Source of the DNA: an uncultured Methylibium sp.
Lineage (GTDB): Bacteria; Pseudomonadota; Gammaproteobacteria; Burkholderiales; Burkholderiaceae_C
Length of the DNA: 64,000 nucleotides
Direction: 5' to 3'
NCBI RefSeq assembly: GCF_902826655.1
Contig: NZ_CADEFR010000002.1
Location: forward strand, 124,001-188,000
The position numbers were made by a program, and so were the translations under genes. A model generated the notes under the pieces. It was not told the origin of the DNA. It did no database searches and worked only from the letters and a program-made list of their open reading frames with translations. Positions 32,974 to 42,514 of the stretch are shown piece by piece (positions within the stretch are counted from its first letter, which is position 1; each line of letters begins with the position of its first letter).

Positions 32974-34142
32974 TCTTTCCCTTCCCTCGGCTTCTTCTTG
33001 GCGGGCGCTGCCGCGGGCAACAACTGCCGCAGCTCGCGCTTCAGTTCCTGCTGCAGCTGCTTCTCGGTCGGCAGGTGCAGTTGGTAGCGGGTGGCGAAGA
33101 TGTTGCGCTCCTGCTGTTCACCCAGGGTGTACTTCACGACGGCGTCGTTCTTGTCGGGGCACAGCACCAGGCCGACGGTCGGGTTGTCGCCCTCGGTGCG
33201 GCGCTCGCGGTCGTAGTAGTTGACGTAGAACTGGATCTGCCCCAGGTCGGCGTGTGTCAGCTTGCCCACCTTCAGGTCCACCAGCACGTAGCACTTCAGC
33301 ACTGCGTGATAGAAAACCAGGTCGATGAAGAAGTGGTCGCCGTCCAGCGTGATGCGCTGCTGCCGCGCGACGAATGCGAAGCCCGTGCCCAGCTCCAGCA
33401 GAAAGTGCTGCAGGTTCTCGATCAGCGCCTGCTCGAGCTGCGACTCGACGAGCCGGTGCGACTCCGGCAACCCCAGGAACTCCATCACCAGCGGGTCTCG
33501 CAGCACATCCAGGGGCTTTGTCACTTCGTGCCCGCGGCTTGCCAGTCGCATCACACCGGCCTTGTCGCGGCTCTTGGCCAAGCGTTCGAACAACAGGCTG
33601 CCCGCCTGCCGCGACAGTTCACGCACCGACCAGCCCTGCTTGACGGCTTCGATCTCGTAGAAGTCGCGCGCGCCCTGATTGCCCACGCGCAGCAGGCAGC
33701 GGTAGTGGCTCCATGAAAGATCGGGGTGCAAGCGGCCCGGCCGCGGCGGTGCTGTCCCGCTCGTGGCAGCCGATTTCCGAGACACCGTCTCGGAAATGGC
33801 CGGCAGTGCCGATTTCCGAAGCACTGTCTCGGAAATGAGTTGCGGGTAGGCCAGGTAGAACTGCCGAAAGGCTTCGAGGTTGTCTACGGAATAGCCGCGT
33901 CCGTAGTTGCGCGTCAAACGCAACGACAGCTGGGCCAGCAAGCGGGCACCGTAGCCCGCGCGGCGCTGGCCACGCTGCTCCTCCTCGACGATCTCACGGC
34001 CCACCAGCCAATTGGCCAGCACCTGCGTGGTGTTGACGGTGCGCGCGATGCCCGTACGGGCGGCATCCAGAATCTCGAGCACGCGGCCATACAGGGCCGG
34101 CGTTGCCTTGTTTGCCTTCGGGTCGCCTGGGGCTTGCGGCAT
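32970..34142 (-). CDS. DUF1016 (YhcG-type) PD-(D/E)XK nuclease
   Basis: A 390-residue protein. The N-terminal DUF1016 winged-helix region contains ILDAARTGIARTVNTTQVLANWLVGREI and YGRGYSVDNLEAFRQFY; the C-terminal nuclease domain has FFIDLVFYH and YVLVDLKVG, the D...DxK active-site pattern. The ATG at 34142 lies one base after the Mod stop region, and its stop overlaps res. It is common in type I and type III restriction loci as an accessory gene. An in-frame repeat of ISETV-xRKSA near residue 120 comes from a DNA palindrome. Confidence 0.85.
   Translation of the reverse strand: MPQAPGDPKANKATPALYGRVLEILDAARTGIARTVNTTQVLANWLVGREIVEEEQRGQRRAGYGARLLAQLSLRLTRNYGRGYSVDNLEAFRQFYLAYPQLISETVLRKSALPAISETVSRKSAATSGTAPPRPGRLHPDLSWSHYRCLLRVGNQGARDFYEIEAVKQGWSVRELSRQAGSLLFERLAKSRDKAGVMRLASRGHEVTKPLDVLRDPLVMEFLGLPESHRLVESQLEQALIENLQHFLLELGTGFAFVARQQRITLDGDHFFIDLVFYHAVLKCYVLVDLKVGKLTHADLGQIQFYVNYYDRERRTEGDNPTVGLVLCPDKNDAVVKYTLGEQQERNIFATRYQLHLPTEKQLQQELKRELRQLLPAAAPAKKKPREGKE
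33773..33836. repeat. duplicated palindrome inside the DUF1016 gene
   Basis: A perfect 11-bp-arm palindrome (ATTTCCGAGAC-ACC-GTCTCGGAAAT, 33773-33797) is followed 14 bp later by a second, imperfect copy (33812-33836). It encodes the repeated ISETV(S/L)RKSA stretch. Such a repeat could arise by slippage and vary between strains. Confidence 0.75.
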
Positions 34143-34143
34143 G

Positions 34144-35817
34144 TCAGCTGTCGGCCGGGTCGAACAGGCCGGTCTGCCGCGCATCCACCTTGCCGGCCCG
34201 TGCGCCGGCAGGCCGGCCGGCTTCCTGGCGAGCCTGCGGCAGGTTCTCGACGTTCAGGCTGTAGTCGTCGTGCCCCCACTCGCACTTCTGCAGCACCATC
34301 TTCGGAATCTTCTTCACCGTCAGGTTCGGGAAGCGGTTGGCGATGGCCTCGGCACTCAAGCGGAATGCGCCGCAACACACCAGCAGCGTGCGCTTCGGGC
34401 CGACCTCATCGGACAAGGCCTGCAAGGCCTCGGCACTGAGTGTCTGCGTCGTGACGTAGATGAAATCGGTCTCGGTGCTGTGGCCGTGCTGCCAGTAGGC
34501 ATCGGCGCTCGGCGCGTAGGTGAAGCCCTCGAGCTTGGCCACGGCCGCTGCCAGCATCTCGGCGTTGTATTCGCGGTTGATCACCCACTGGCCGAAGCGA
34601 TCCTGCTGCAACAGGCTTGGCGCCAGGCGGTAGTAACGGAAACCTCCGCCGCCCTTCCAGCCGGTGCTCTCGGTGACGCCGCCCGCGTCATCGCCGTCGA
34701 TCACCTTCTTCAGCCGCGGGATGATGTGGGTGTGGCAGTGCTCGCCCAGTTCCACCATGATCCAGCGGCGGCCCATCTTGTGGGCGACGGCGCCGGTTGT
34801 GCCGGAGCCGGCAAAGGAGTCGAGAACCAAATCGCCGGGGTTGCTGGCGATATGAAGAATTCGGTGAATCAGCCTCTCCGGCTTTGGCGTATCGAATGCA
34901 TTCTCGCGGCCGAAAATCTCGTGAATCTCTTTCTTTGCCTCGTCGTTGTGGCCAACCTCCTCGTGCGGCCACCATGTCGACGGCACCAAGCCGTCGACCT
35001 CAGACAGGTAGCGAATAAAGCGCGGCACGCCATCGCCATCTTGGCCAAACCAGAAACGACCCTCCTTTCGCAGGCGCAGGTACTCTGCTTCTAGAGTTGC
35101 CCAGTGTCGCCCCTCGGGCGGAAAGTGCTCCCGCCCGCTCGGGCCGACGATCTTGTACATCTGGTTCGGGCGAAAGCCAGCACCTGTGAACGAGATCGAT
35201 TGCCATGCTCCTCTTGGATCGTTGTTCGGGTTGCGGTACGGTGCCTTTGTCTTGGCATCTAGGTCGAGGCGATTTCGAGTTGCCTTGAATCGTTCGACAT
35301 CACGCGCGTAGACAAGGATATGGTCGTGCGCGTTTCCGAATGCGGAGTTGTTGTCGCGCGCATAACGCTTCTGCCAAACGCAATTGGCAACAAAGGTCTT
35401 GCGACCGAAGACTTCGTCGCACAGGACTCGCAAGTAGTGCGCTTCGTTGTCGTCAATAGTGATCCATAGTGAACCATCATCCGACATGAGTCGCTTGATG
35501 ATCTCCAACCGATCACGCATGAGGCCGAGCCATATCGAGTGCTCCAAGCCGTCGTCATAGTGCGTGAAAGCACTTCCGGTGTTGTACGGAGGGTCGATGA
35601 ATACGCACTTCACCTGGCCAGCGAACTCCTGCTCCAAGGCTTTGAGCGCCAGCAGGTTGTCGCCGAAGATCAGGCGGTTGTCGAAGATGTCGTGGTCGGT
35701 CACCCGCTGCGCAGCGTGGTGGCTGCGGGCCGGGTCTTCGAGCAGAACACGCGGCTCCAGCTTCGGGCGCGCGTCCTTGCCGATCCAGGTCAGTTCCAGC
35801 CGCTGCTTTTGGCTCAT
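34144..35817 (-). CDS. mod: type III-like adenine/cytosine-N4 DNA methyltransferase Mod
   Basis: A 557-residue protein. DPPY at 75-78 (motif IV) precedes FAGSGTT at 335-341 (motif I), the beta-class order usual for type III Mod. The region between them (about 150-300) should hold the target recognition part. It modifies the same site the Res protein would use to spare host DNA. The ATG overlaps the kwaB stop as ATGA. The 80 C-terminal residues are basic and Ala-rich. Confidence 0.88.
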   Translation of the reverse strand: MSQKQRLELTWIGKDARPKLEPRVLLEDPARSHHAAQRVTDHDIFDNRLIFGDNLLALKALEQEFAGQVKCVFIDPPYNTGSAFTHYDDGLEHSIWLGLMRDRLEIIKRLMSDDGSLWITIDDNEAHYLRVLCDEVFGRKTFVANCVWQKRYARDNNSAFGNAHDHILVYARDVERFKATRNRLDLDAKTKAPYRNPNNDPRGAWQSISFTGAGFRPNQMYKIVGPSGREHFPPEGRHWATLEAEYLRLRKEGRFWFGQDGDGVPRFIRYLSEVDGLVPSTWWPHEEVGHNDEAKKEIHEIFGRENAFDTPKPERLIHRILHIASNPGDLVLDSFAGSGTTGAVAHKMGRRWIMVELGEHCHTHIIPRLKKVIDGDDAGGVTESTGWKGGGGFRYYRLAPSLLQQDRFGQWVINREYNAEMLAAAVAKLEGFTYAPSADAYWQHGHSTETDFIYVTTQTLSAEALQALSDEVGPKRTLLVCCGAFRLSAEAIANRFPNLTVKKIPKMVLQKCEWGHDDYSLNVENLPQARQEAGRPAGARAGKVDARQTGLFDPADS

Positions 35818-36767
35818 GCGCCGGCGCCCGGCTGGGAGACGGCCTTCTTGGCCGATGAATCGAACACCTCGTCGTTGATGGGCGAGCGCAGGCGGTCGTT
35901 GTTCAGCAGTTTCAGCAACAGGTCCATGGTTTCTTCTTCGACGACGATCTTGCCGCCTTCGATCTTGAGGTTCCAGCCCTCATCGCGACACACGCGCATC
36001 AGGCGCTCGATGTAGGTGGGGCTGCTGTAATAGCCGGCGTTCTTGATCGCCGCCAGCTTGCGCAGGTGGTGCTGGTTCTCGCCTACGTAGGCCCGGATGG
36101 GTTCCACGTCGCTCAGAAATGCCATCGACGCGAACTCTTCCAACAGTTCGCGGCTCTTGGCCTTCATGCCCTCGCGGAAGTTCATCGACGACTCGAAGGC
36201 CGACTTGCTGGCGATGAAGGTGGTGCCCGCGAAGACGAAGAAATCGAAGCGCGGGTCGATCATGAAGACCTCTTCGTCTTCGACATCGACGAGCTTCTGA
36301 TCCTGGAAGTACAGCGTCTTGGTCCTGACAGCCTTGCGCGGGCTGTTCAGCGTGTTGATCTTGCTCCACGCGTAGAGGTGTTCGCCGTCCTTCTCGAACA
36401 GCACCACGTAGGCAAACGAGCCCAGCAACTCGGCGTGGCTCTTGGCGCGCGGGTTGTCGAAGCCCTGGCCGATGGCGTCACGAACCTTCGTGAAGTCGGT
36501 GGTGTCGGCATCCAGGGTCAGCAGTGATTCGCCGGGGTCGGCGTTGCTGAAATCGTAGGGCTCCAGGCGGAACTCCCGGTCCTGCACCTGCGCCTTCACG
36601 TAGCGCTTCAGCCGCCGCTCCAGCTTCTTGTCGATGCTGACCCGCAGCACGTTGTAGACAAACGGGGCCTGCGCCGGCTTGCGGTGCACCACCCAGAAGC
36701 TGGTGGCCCAAGGCGCCAGGTCTGTCGCCTTCAGCTTCTTGAGCCGTTGGGCTTCTTTACCGCTCAT
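35814..36767 (-). CDS. kwaB: Kiwa protein KwaB (DUF4868)
   Basis: A 317-residue protein, close to the 315 of E. coli KwaB. The DUF4868 signature is clear: VFMIDPRFDFFVFAGTTFIA, then ASKSAFESSMNFREG, RKLAAIKNAGYYSSPTYIER and LLKLLNNDRLRSPI. In Kiwa, KwaB acts inside the cell with KwaA after phage entry, and DNA binding has been reported. The ATG at 36767 overlaps the kwaA end by 11 bp and the stop overlaps mod. No nuclease motif is seen. Confidence 0.86.
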   Translation of the reverse strand: MSGKEAQRLKKLKATDLAPWATSFWVVHRKPAQAPFVYNVLRVSIDKKLERRLKRYVKAQVQDREFRLEPYDFSNADPGESLLTLDADTTDFTKVRDAIGQGFDNPRAKSHAELLGSFAYVVLFEKDGEHLYAWSKINTLNSPRKAVRTKTLYFQDQKLVDVEDEEVFMIDPRFDFFVFAGTTFIASKSAFESSMNFREGMKAKSRELLEEFASMAFLSDVEPIRAYVGENQHHLRKLAAIKNAGYYSSPTYIERLMRVCRDEGWNLKIEGGKIVVEEETMDLLLKLLNNDRLRSPINDEVFDSSAKKAVSQPGAGA

Positions 36768-37356
36768 GCTCACTCCCTGCCTCACCTGCGGTTTCGGGCT
36801 CGGCCGCCACATAAAGGTAATGGGCCAGCCGCTCGAACGTGTATGTGCCACCTATTTTCAACGGAATGCGCGTGATCACCATCGCCTGCAATTCCGTGGT
36901 GCCGCGTTTGAAGGTGGCGTCGATCAGCATGTAGCCCGCCATCGCCAGCACGGGGTTGACCAGCACCGTCTGCGTGCGGTAGGCAATCACGAACATCATG
37001 CCCATGAAGATCAACAGGCTGGCCACGGTGGGCCAGTCGGCGAGGTCGATGCGCACCACGGAAAGCACATAGGGAATGGTGTAGCCGAACATCTCGCCCG
37101 ACTTGTTGGCGGCCTTGCTCACCTGCACCTGCAGGCCCTCGCGAACGCTGCTCATGGTTCGCAATACCACCACGCAACTCAAGACCGCCATCACCAGAAG
37201 CCCGCCGAACCACCAGGGGTTCTTGGGCACCGGCAGGTTGCCGCTGACGTCCAGGTCTTTGATGGCCAAGATCAGCAGCAGCGGCGCATAGGCACTGATG
37301 AACACCACCAACGCCACCCAGGGGCGCAGCCGCAGCGACGGATCCGGCGTGCTCAT
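36757..37356 (-). CDS. kwaA: Kiwa membrane protein KwaA
   Basis: A 199-residue protein with four predicted helices: VALVVFISAYAPLLLILAI, WWFGGLLVMAVLSCVVVL, VASLLIFMGMMFVIAY and NPVLAMAGYMLIDATF. This is the architecture of KwaA, the membrane sensor of the Kiwa system, which works with the downstream KwaB. Its ATG overlaps the SNF2 stop as ATGA. Sequence similarity to the type KwaA cannot be measured here; the call rests on topology, size and the adjacent DUF4868 gene. Confidence 0.78.
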   Translation of the reverse strand: MSTPDPSLRLRPWVALVVFISAYAPLLLILAIKDLDVSGNLPVPKNPWWFGGLLVMAVLSCVVVLRTMSSVREGLQVQVSKAANKSGEMFGYTIPYVLSVVRIDLADWPTVASLLIFMGMMFVIAYRTQTVLVNPVLAMAGYMLIDATFKRGTTELQAMVITRIPLKIGGTYTFERLAHYLYVAAEPETAGEAGSEHER

Positions 37357-40313
37357 TGCATGGCCCACTCGCAGCGCAGCAGTGTCTGGGTGCTCACCTG
37401 TTGCTCGAGCTGCAGTTCCAGTGCGTCGATGAGCCCGTCGCGTTTGGCCTGGATTTCGTCCTGCCGCGCAAACAGTTCACGGCGGCGCCTGTCGCGGGCC
37501 GCCTCCAGGTCGCGCTGCTCACGCTGCACGGCCAGCTTTTCCGCCAGCGTCGCCGCGCCCTTGCTGCGCGTGCGCACCTCCTTGATGCGCCGCTGCAGGT
37601 CAGCCAGTTGTTGCTCGAGGCTGGCGCGCTGGTCGTCGGCCCAGGCGTCCAGTTTTTCGGTCTCGGCCGTGAAGAGCTTCAGGTTGCGCGCCTCCACGGC
37701 CCCCAGGACCTGGGCCTGCTGGCGCGACAGTTCGGCCGTCAGTGCTTCAGTGAGGGTGGAGTCCTGGGACAGGCACGGTTCGGCCGCGCCGGGCAGCGCC
37801 AGGAGCCGATCTGCGACATCCGGTTCCAGCACCGTGCCGCCAACCGTGGCGGCCACCAGAAGGTGCTCTTCGGCGCTGCCCAGGGACTCCACACGCAGGC
37901 ACTGCACCACGCAGTGCCCCTGCTCACCACGCAGCGATTCCAGCACCGACACCTTGGCGTTGTAGGCCGCGTAGTCCAGCTGAAGGCGCCGCGGCAACAG
38001 GGAGGCCCGCTTGGCAAGGTCGATCAGGTGCTGTGCCAGCGGATGCTGCAGGCGGTAGACATGGGCTTCTTCGCTGCGGCGCGGCAATTCATAGCGCCCG
38101 AGCGGGATTGCTGCCTCGGTGCCAGCGATGCCCGACTGGCTTGCATCGCCCACCGGCTGGCCCGGCAAGGCGTGCAAGGTGAACCCGTTGCCCTCCGGGT
38201 CGAACTGCGCGTGGCTGCCGAGCATGCCGCGGGTCAGGCGCATCAGCAGCCGTTCCATGCGACCCAACGCCGCCGTCGCGTCGGCCTGGGCCACCTTCAG
38301 GCGCTCCTGCACCTCTTCGTCGAAGTTCTCCAGCAGCGCGCGCCGCGCGCCGAGCATCGCATCGCTGATCTCGCCGGCCAGGTCCAGCTGCAACTGCTCG
38401 AATGCGGTGTGAATCTCGTTGGGGTGGCGGCAGTTCTGGTAGATGTCGGCGATGCGGCGTTCGAAGTCCACGCCTGACTCCAGCGCACCGAGCACCTCGT
38501 CGCTGGCGCCGAACACGCCGTCGAAGAGCTTGAACTTCTGGTCCAGCAGCTGGAAGACACGGCGGTCGGCTTCGTTGTCGCGGTTGACGAAGTTCACCAC
38601 CACCACGTCGTGCTTCTGGCCGTAGCGGTGGCAGCGGCCGATGCGTTGCTCGATGCGTTGCGGGTTCCACGGCAGGTCGTAGTTGATGACCAGCGAGCAG
38701 AACTGCAGGTTGATGCCCTCGGCGCCCGCCTCGGTGGCGATCATGATCTTGCCGTTGTCGCGGAAGTGGTCCACCAGTGCAGCGCGGGTGTCTGCTGCAC
38801 GCGAGCCGGTGATGCGGCTGGTGCCGCGGTGCTGCTCCACCCACTCGGCATGCAGGCGGCGCGCCAGCGGGTCGCTGTTGCTGCCGTTGAAGAGCACCAC
38901 CCCGACGGCGTGTTCGGTTTGCCCCAACAGGGCAAGCAGGTAGTCCTGTGTCCGGCGCGACTCGGTGAAGATGATGGCCTTCTGCGCTGCGCCCAGCTCT
39001 TTCAGCCGGCCGAAGGCCACGTCGAGCGCTTTCAGCAAGGCCTGGCCCTTGGCGTTGTCGGTGATCGACAAGGCCAGGTCGCGAAACCCTTCGAGATCGG
39101 CAATCTCGGCTTGGACGGCGGCGCGCTCCTGAACCGTCTTGGCACGTTCGGCTGCGATGCCGGCATCTTCTGCCGCTTCAGAGGCTGCTGTTTCGTCGGC
39201 TGTCTCGTCCAGGCTTTCGTAGTCGGCGTCGAGCGCTTCGCTCAGGGTCTCGGACTGCGGTGCCGCCAGCTGGTCGTGCAGAGATTCCTGCAGCCGGCGG
39301 ATGAGGGTGTCGAGCGCCCCGCCAATGGCGAATGAACTGGATGCCAGCAGCTTGCGCAACACCAGGGTGATGAGCTGCCGCTGAGCGTTGGGCAGGGCGT
39401 AGAGGCGGTCACGCTGCAGGTACTCGGAGACCAGTTCGTACAGGCGCACCTCGTCGGCGCCGGGCTTGAATTCCTCGAGCAGCGGAATGCGCCGCGTGTA
39501 CTTGACATAGGCCTCGACCTGCCGGCGCAGGGTGCGTTTGCAGACCGGCCCGATGCGGTGCTTCAGCGCTGCGAAGCTGGCTTCGTCCCGCAACGCGCCG
39601 AACTGTTGGCGGAAGCTGTCCAGATCACCGAACACGCGGTCGTCGATGAAGCTGACGAGCCCGTACAGTTCCAGCAGCGTGTTCTGCAGCGGTGTGGCCG
39701 TGAGCAGAACCTTGCGCGATGCCGCGAGTGCATCGCGCAACAGGTTGGCAGTCTTGTTTTCAGGCTTGTAGACGTTGCGCAGCCGGTGCGCTTCGTCAAT
39801 GACCACCAGGTCCCAAGGCACCGCGGCCAGCTCGCGCGCCTTGCCTGCCGCGAACTGGTAGGAGCAGATGACGATGCTCGCGGCGCCCGGGCCGTTGCCA
39901 TCACGGCCTGCCGCGACATCGAACGGGTTGGTGCAACCTTCCTTCAAGGCCAGGCGGAATGAGCGGGACTCCAGGATCACGGCCGGCAAGGCGAACTTGT
40001 CGGCCAGTTCCTGGTGCCACTGCTTGCGCAGGTTTGCGGGGGCAATGATCAGCAGCCGGCGTCGGCGCTCGGCCCACCGCTGTGCCAGCAACAGGCCCGC
40101 CTCGATGGTCTTTCCAAGGCCCACTTCGTCAGCCAGGATCACGCCCTTGGACAAAGGGTTGCCGGCGGCAAAAAGCGCAGCGTCCACCTGGTGCGGATTC
40201 AGATCGACCTGGGCGTCGAAGAGCGCGCCCGCCATGCGATCCATCGAGCCCGCCGCGCCGCGCAGCGTGAGCCGATGCGCGAAATAGGCGAGTTGATGGG
40301 GGCTGTAGGTCAT
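37353..40313 (-). CDS. SNF2/RapA-like helicase heading the defence operon
   Basis: A 986-residue protein. Walker A is DEVGLGKT at 62-69 and DEAH at 173-176, followed by TATPLQN; the second lobe has NYDLPWNPQRIEQRIGRCHR and YGQKHDV. The C-terminal 400 residues contain a charged coiled-coil (about 870-970). Related helicases occur in RapA-type transcription recycling and in DISARM/BREX-like defence loci. It is the first gene of the six-gene operon, and its stop overlaps kwaA. No PLD or DUF1998 gene is present, so it is not DISARM. Confidence 0.85.
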   Translation of the reverse strand: MTYSPHQLAYFAHRLTLRGAAGSMDRMAGALFDAQVDLNPHQVDAALFAAGNPLSKGVILADEVGLGKTIEAGLLLAQRWAERRRRLLIIAPANLRKQWHQELADKFALPAVILESRSFRLALKEGCTNPFDVAAGRDGNGPGAASIVICSYQFAAGKARELAAVPWDLVVIDEAHRLRNVYKPENKTANLLRDALAASRKVLLTATPLQNTLLELYGLVSFIDDRVFGDLDSFRQQFGALRDEASFAALKHRIGPVCKRTLRRQVEAYVKYTRRIPLLEEFKPGADEVRLYELVSEYLQRDRLYALPNAQRQLITLVLRKLLASSSFAIGGALDTLIRRLQESLHDQLAAPQSETLSEALDADYESLDETADETAASEAAEDAGIAAERAKTVQERAAVQAEIADLEGFRDLALSITDNAKGQALLKALDVAFGRLKELGAAQKAIIFTESRRTQDYLLALLGQTEHAVGVVLFNGSNSDPLARRLHAEWVEQHRGTSRITGSRAADTRAALVDHFRDNGKIMIATEAGAEGINLQFCSLVINYDLPWNPQRIEQRIGRCHRYGQKHDVVVVNFVNRDNEADRRVFQLLDQKFKLFDGVFGASDEVLGALESGVDFERRIADIYQNCRHPNEIHTAFEQLQLDLAGEISDAMLGARRALLENFDEEVQERLKVAQADATAALGRMERLLMRLTRGMLGSHAQFDPEGNGFTLHALPGQPVGDASQSGIAGTEAAIPLGRYELPRRSEEAHVYRLQHPLAQHLIDLAKRASLLPRRLQLDYAAYNAKVSVLESLRGEQGHCVVQCLRVESLGSAEEHLLVAATVGGTVLEPDVADRLLALPGAAEPCLSQDSTLTEALTAELSRQQAQVLGAVEARNLKLFTAETEKLDAWADDQRASLEQQLADLQRRIKEVRTRSKGAATLAEKLAVQREQRDLEAARDRRRRELFARQDEIQAKRDGLIDALELQLEQQVSTQTLLRCEWAMQ

Positions 40314-40639
40314 GGCGTCAGGTGTTTCCAGTTTGATTGTCGGCGCTGGGCCGTCAGCACCAGATCGTCAACAACATCGAGGTGTCGATCGACCATGCCG
40401 CGGCGTCTGCTGCCGACTGAATGGACCGAAGCAGCATACTGTATAAAACATCAGCCGTGCGGCATTGCGGGTCGCGCCGCGCTGAAGAACGACCGGCCTT
40501 GCAGGGTGCGGGCTTTCAGTGCCGAAACCCCCCTCTCATTGGCTGCATTCCGGGCCGCTCCGCGCGGACGTGCCGCCTACCCTTCCGGTCACCCGCTCCA
40601 AAGAGCACCGCCCTCAGTCGATGACCCAGGGATGCGCCC
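40314..40639. other. 326-bp divergent control region
   Basis: It separates the defence operon (minus) from the resumed transfer genes (plus). An AT-rich patch at 40436-40455 stands out from the GC-rich surroundings and includes a LexA-box-like sequence. No supported gene is present. Confidence 0.5.
40439..40454 (-). promoter_or_regulatory. LexA-box-like sequence upstream of the defence operon
   Basis: CTGTATAAAACATCAG reads as CTG-N10-CAG with an AT-rich core, close to the enterobacterial CTGTATATATATACAG consensus. It lies about 126 bp before the SNF2 start. One of the flanking positions (T for A before CAG) is off consensus. SOS control is possible but unproven. Confidence 0.4.
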
Positions 40640-41134
40640 ATGATCTCCGCTTCGCACAACGCCCCCGACGCCGGTGCCCACGGCAGTTCGCCCGGCGAGC
40701 ACGCAGACACCGTCGAGACGCGGCTTTTCCTCGACGAGCACGAGTGGCTGTATGGCCTGCTACGCAGTGACGACAACACGTCGCCCACCTTCCGCTTCCC
40801 GGACCTGATCAGCGCCTGCGTGTCGCTGGTCTTCGAGGCGGACGACGCGCCCGGTCGCATCTTCGGCTTCCTCGGCACCCACCTCGTGTTGCGCGCACCG
40901 AACACGCCGCGCCGGCGCGAGTCGATGTGGCGTCCGCAGTACGAGCTGCTGCAGGCCGTGCAGCGCTCGCCGGCCAACCGGCACCCGAACCCCAAGTTCC
41001 AGCTCGACCAGCTGACCACCGCCTGTGTGGCCCTCGCCCGCCAGATCGACGACGCCGACACGCGCGTGCTGCGCCAGGCCCGGCTGAACATGGCCGATCG
41101 CTCGTCCCGATGGCGACTGCCACGCCCCGGGTGA
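40640..41134 (+). CDS. conserved ICE protein of unknown function
   Basis: A 164-residue protein. The first 30 residues are polar and disordered. The core ([18 protein letters not shown], then [13 protein letters not shown]) is mostly helical, followed by [19 protein letters not shown] and a second helical block with [12 protein letters not shown], which repeats the ISACVSL pattern. Two similar halves suggest an internal duplication. No family name is recalled with certainty. It is the first plus-strand gene after cargo island 2. Confidence 0.55.
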   Translation: MISASHNAPDAGAHGSSPGEHADTVETRLFLDEHEWLYGLLRSDDNTSPTFRFPDLISACVSLVFEADDAPGRIFGFLGTHLVLRAPNTPRRRESMWRPQYELLQAVQRSPANRHPNPKFQLDQLTTACVALARQIDDADTRVLRQARLNMADRSSRWRLPRPG

Positions 41135-41282
41135 TGCGGTCCTCGCGCGCGAACGCGCCGACTCGCTGAACACCGTGCCGGCCCCGAAGCCGGCCCACCC
41201 GAACCCGACCCTCGCTGGCATCGCCAGCCTTGCCTCGCGGCCTGCTGGCCAGCGAGCGTGCCGACCTGTCTTCGGAGCTGTG

Positions 41283-41807
41283 ATGTCCGCCACTCTGCCC
41301 ACCCCGCTGCCTTGCGCCTCGTCCGCCTCGCGGCCGGCTTTGGCGCGTGTCGTGCAGTGGGCTGCGCTCGGGTTCGTGGCGCTCGGAGCCCTGCCGGCGC
41401 GGGCCTGCTGGGAACAGGCGGCGCAGCGCTACGGCGTCGCCGCCGAACTGCTCTATGCGATCGCCCGCGTCGAGTCGAACCTCAATCCGCGCGCAGTCAA
41501 CCGGTCCCACGTCGCGCGCACCGGCTCCTACGACATCGGCCTCATGCAGATCAACAGCTCGCACCTGCCGCGGCTGGCCCGCCACGGCATCGCAGAAGCG
41601 CACCTGTTCGACCCCTGCACCAACATTCAGGTCGGCGCCTGGCTGCTCGCGGACACGTTCTCGCGTCATGGCGCGACGTGGAACGGGGTTGGAGCCTACA
41701 ACGCCGCCTGCTCGCAGCTGAAGGGCTCACGGTGCGTCGAAGCCCGGTCGCGCTACGCCTGGCTGGTCTTCCGCAAGCTGCCGGCGGCCGCGGGGGTCAG
41801 GCCGTGA
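41283..41807 (+). CDS. conjugation-associated lytic transglycosylase
   Basis: A 174-residue exported protein with a signal segment ending near ALPARAC. The SLT domain shows the catalytic Glu in [11 protein letters not shown], then [15 protein letters not shown] and VGAYNAACS. It opens the peptidoglycan layer for assembly of the conjugation apparatus. Its stop overlaps the next start as GTGA. Equivalent genes accompany most type IV systems (VirB1-like). Confidence 0.88.
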   Translation: MSATLPTPLPCASSASRPALARVVQWAALGFVALGALPARACWEQAAQRYGVAAELLYAIARVESNLNPRAVNRSHVARTGSYDIGLMQINSSHLPRLARHGIAEAHLFDPCTNIQVGAWLLADTFSRHGATWNGVGAYNAACSQLKGSRCVEARSRYAWLVFRKLPAAAGVRP

Positions 41808-42514
41808 AGCGCCCCGCCATTAGCTCGCTGCTGGCGTGGATTGCGCTTGGCGTGGCCGCCTGCGGTTCGATGGAACTGGCTGGACCCAATCCCTCGATGT
41901 CACCGGCAACTGCGGCGGCTGGCATGGGCGCAGCACGCATCGCGCAGTCCGGCTTCGGTCGCGACGCCCGCTTCGCGATGTGCCAGCCGCCGGCCTGCCC
42001 CCGGCCAAGCGCCAAGTCACTCCCCGCGCCCGCGTCAACGCCCGTCGCCGTGGTGCCGACGCCTGCGCGCGTGCCCATCGCGCAAGATGCGTTGCCGCTG
42101 ACGCCGACGGCTTCGCGCACGTCACCTCAAGCTGCGCCGTCCGAGGTGATCGAAGACCCGCCGCCGCTGCGCGTTGTCGTGCACTTCGGCTTCGGTCGCT
42201 CGGACCTCGATGTCGCGGGCCGCGATGCACTTGACCTCGCGGCCGCACAGCCGCTGCCAGTTCGCCGTGTGTTGATCGCAGGGCGTACCGACAGCGTCGG
42301 GCCCGCTGCATCGAATCAGGCTCTGGCGCAGGCCCGCGCCGAGGCGGTGCAGCGCTACCTGACGGCGCGCCACTCGCACGTGCTGGCTGCCGCCGAAGTG
42401 CGCGTGCAGTCGCAAGGTGCGTGCTGCTACGCCGCCGCCAACGACAGCGCTTCGGGCCGGGCAGCCAACCGGCGTGTCGAGGTCATCTTCGAACGTGACG
42501 GAGGCGCGTTGTGA
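41804..42514 (+). CDS. OmpA-family lipoprotein
   Basis: A 236-residue protein starting with GTG. The signal ends in a lipobox VAACGSM, so it should be acylated at Cys20. A proline-rich linker (residues about 60-115) leads to an OmpA-like peptidoglycan-binding domain: [20 protein letters not shown], then [20 protein letters not shown] and RRVEVIFE. It probably tethers the conjugation machine to the cell wall. It overlaps the transglycosylase gene by 4 bp. Confidence 0.82.
   Translation: MKRPAISSLLAWIALGVAACGSMELAGPNPSMSPATAAAGMGAARIAQSGFGRDARFAMCQPPACPRPSAKSLPAPASTPVAVVPTPARVPIAQDALPLTPTASRTSPQAAPSEVIEDPPPLRVVVHFGFGRSDLDVAGRDALDLAAAQPLPVRRVLIAGRTDSVGPAASNQALAQARAEAVQRYLTARHSHVLAAAEVRVQSQGACCYAAANDSASGRAANRRVEVIFERDGGAL

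Noticed and set aside
30184-40313. DISARM or BREX system
   Set aside because: There is a helicase and a methyltransferase, but no DUF1998, PLD, PglZ or BrxC-type gene.
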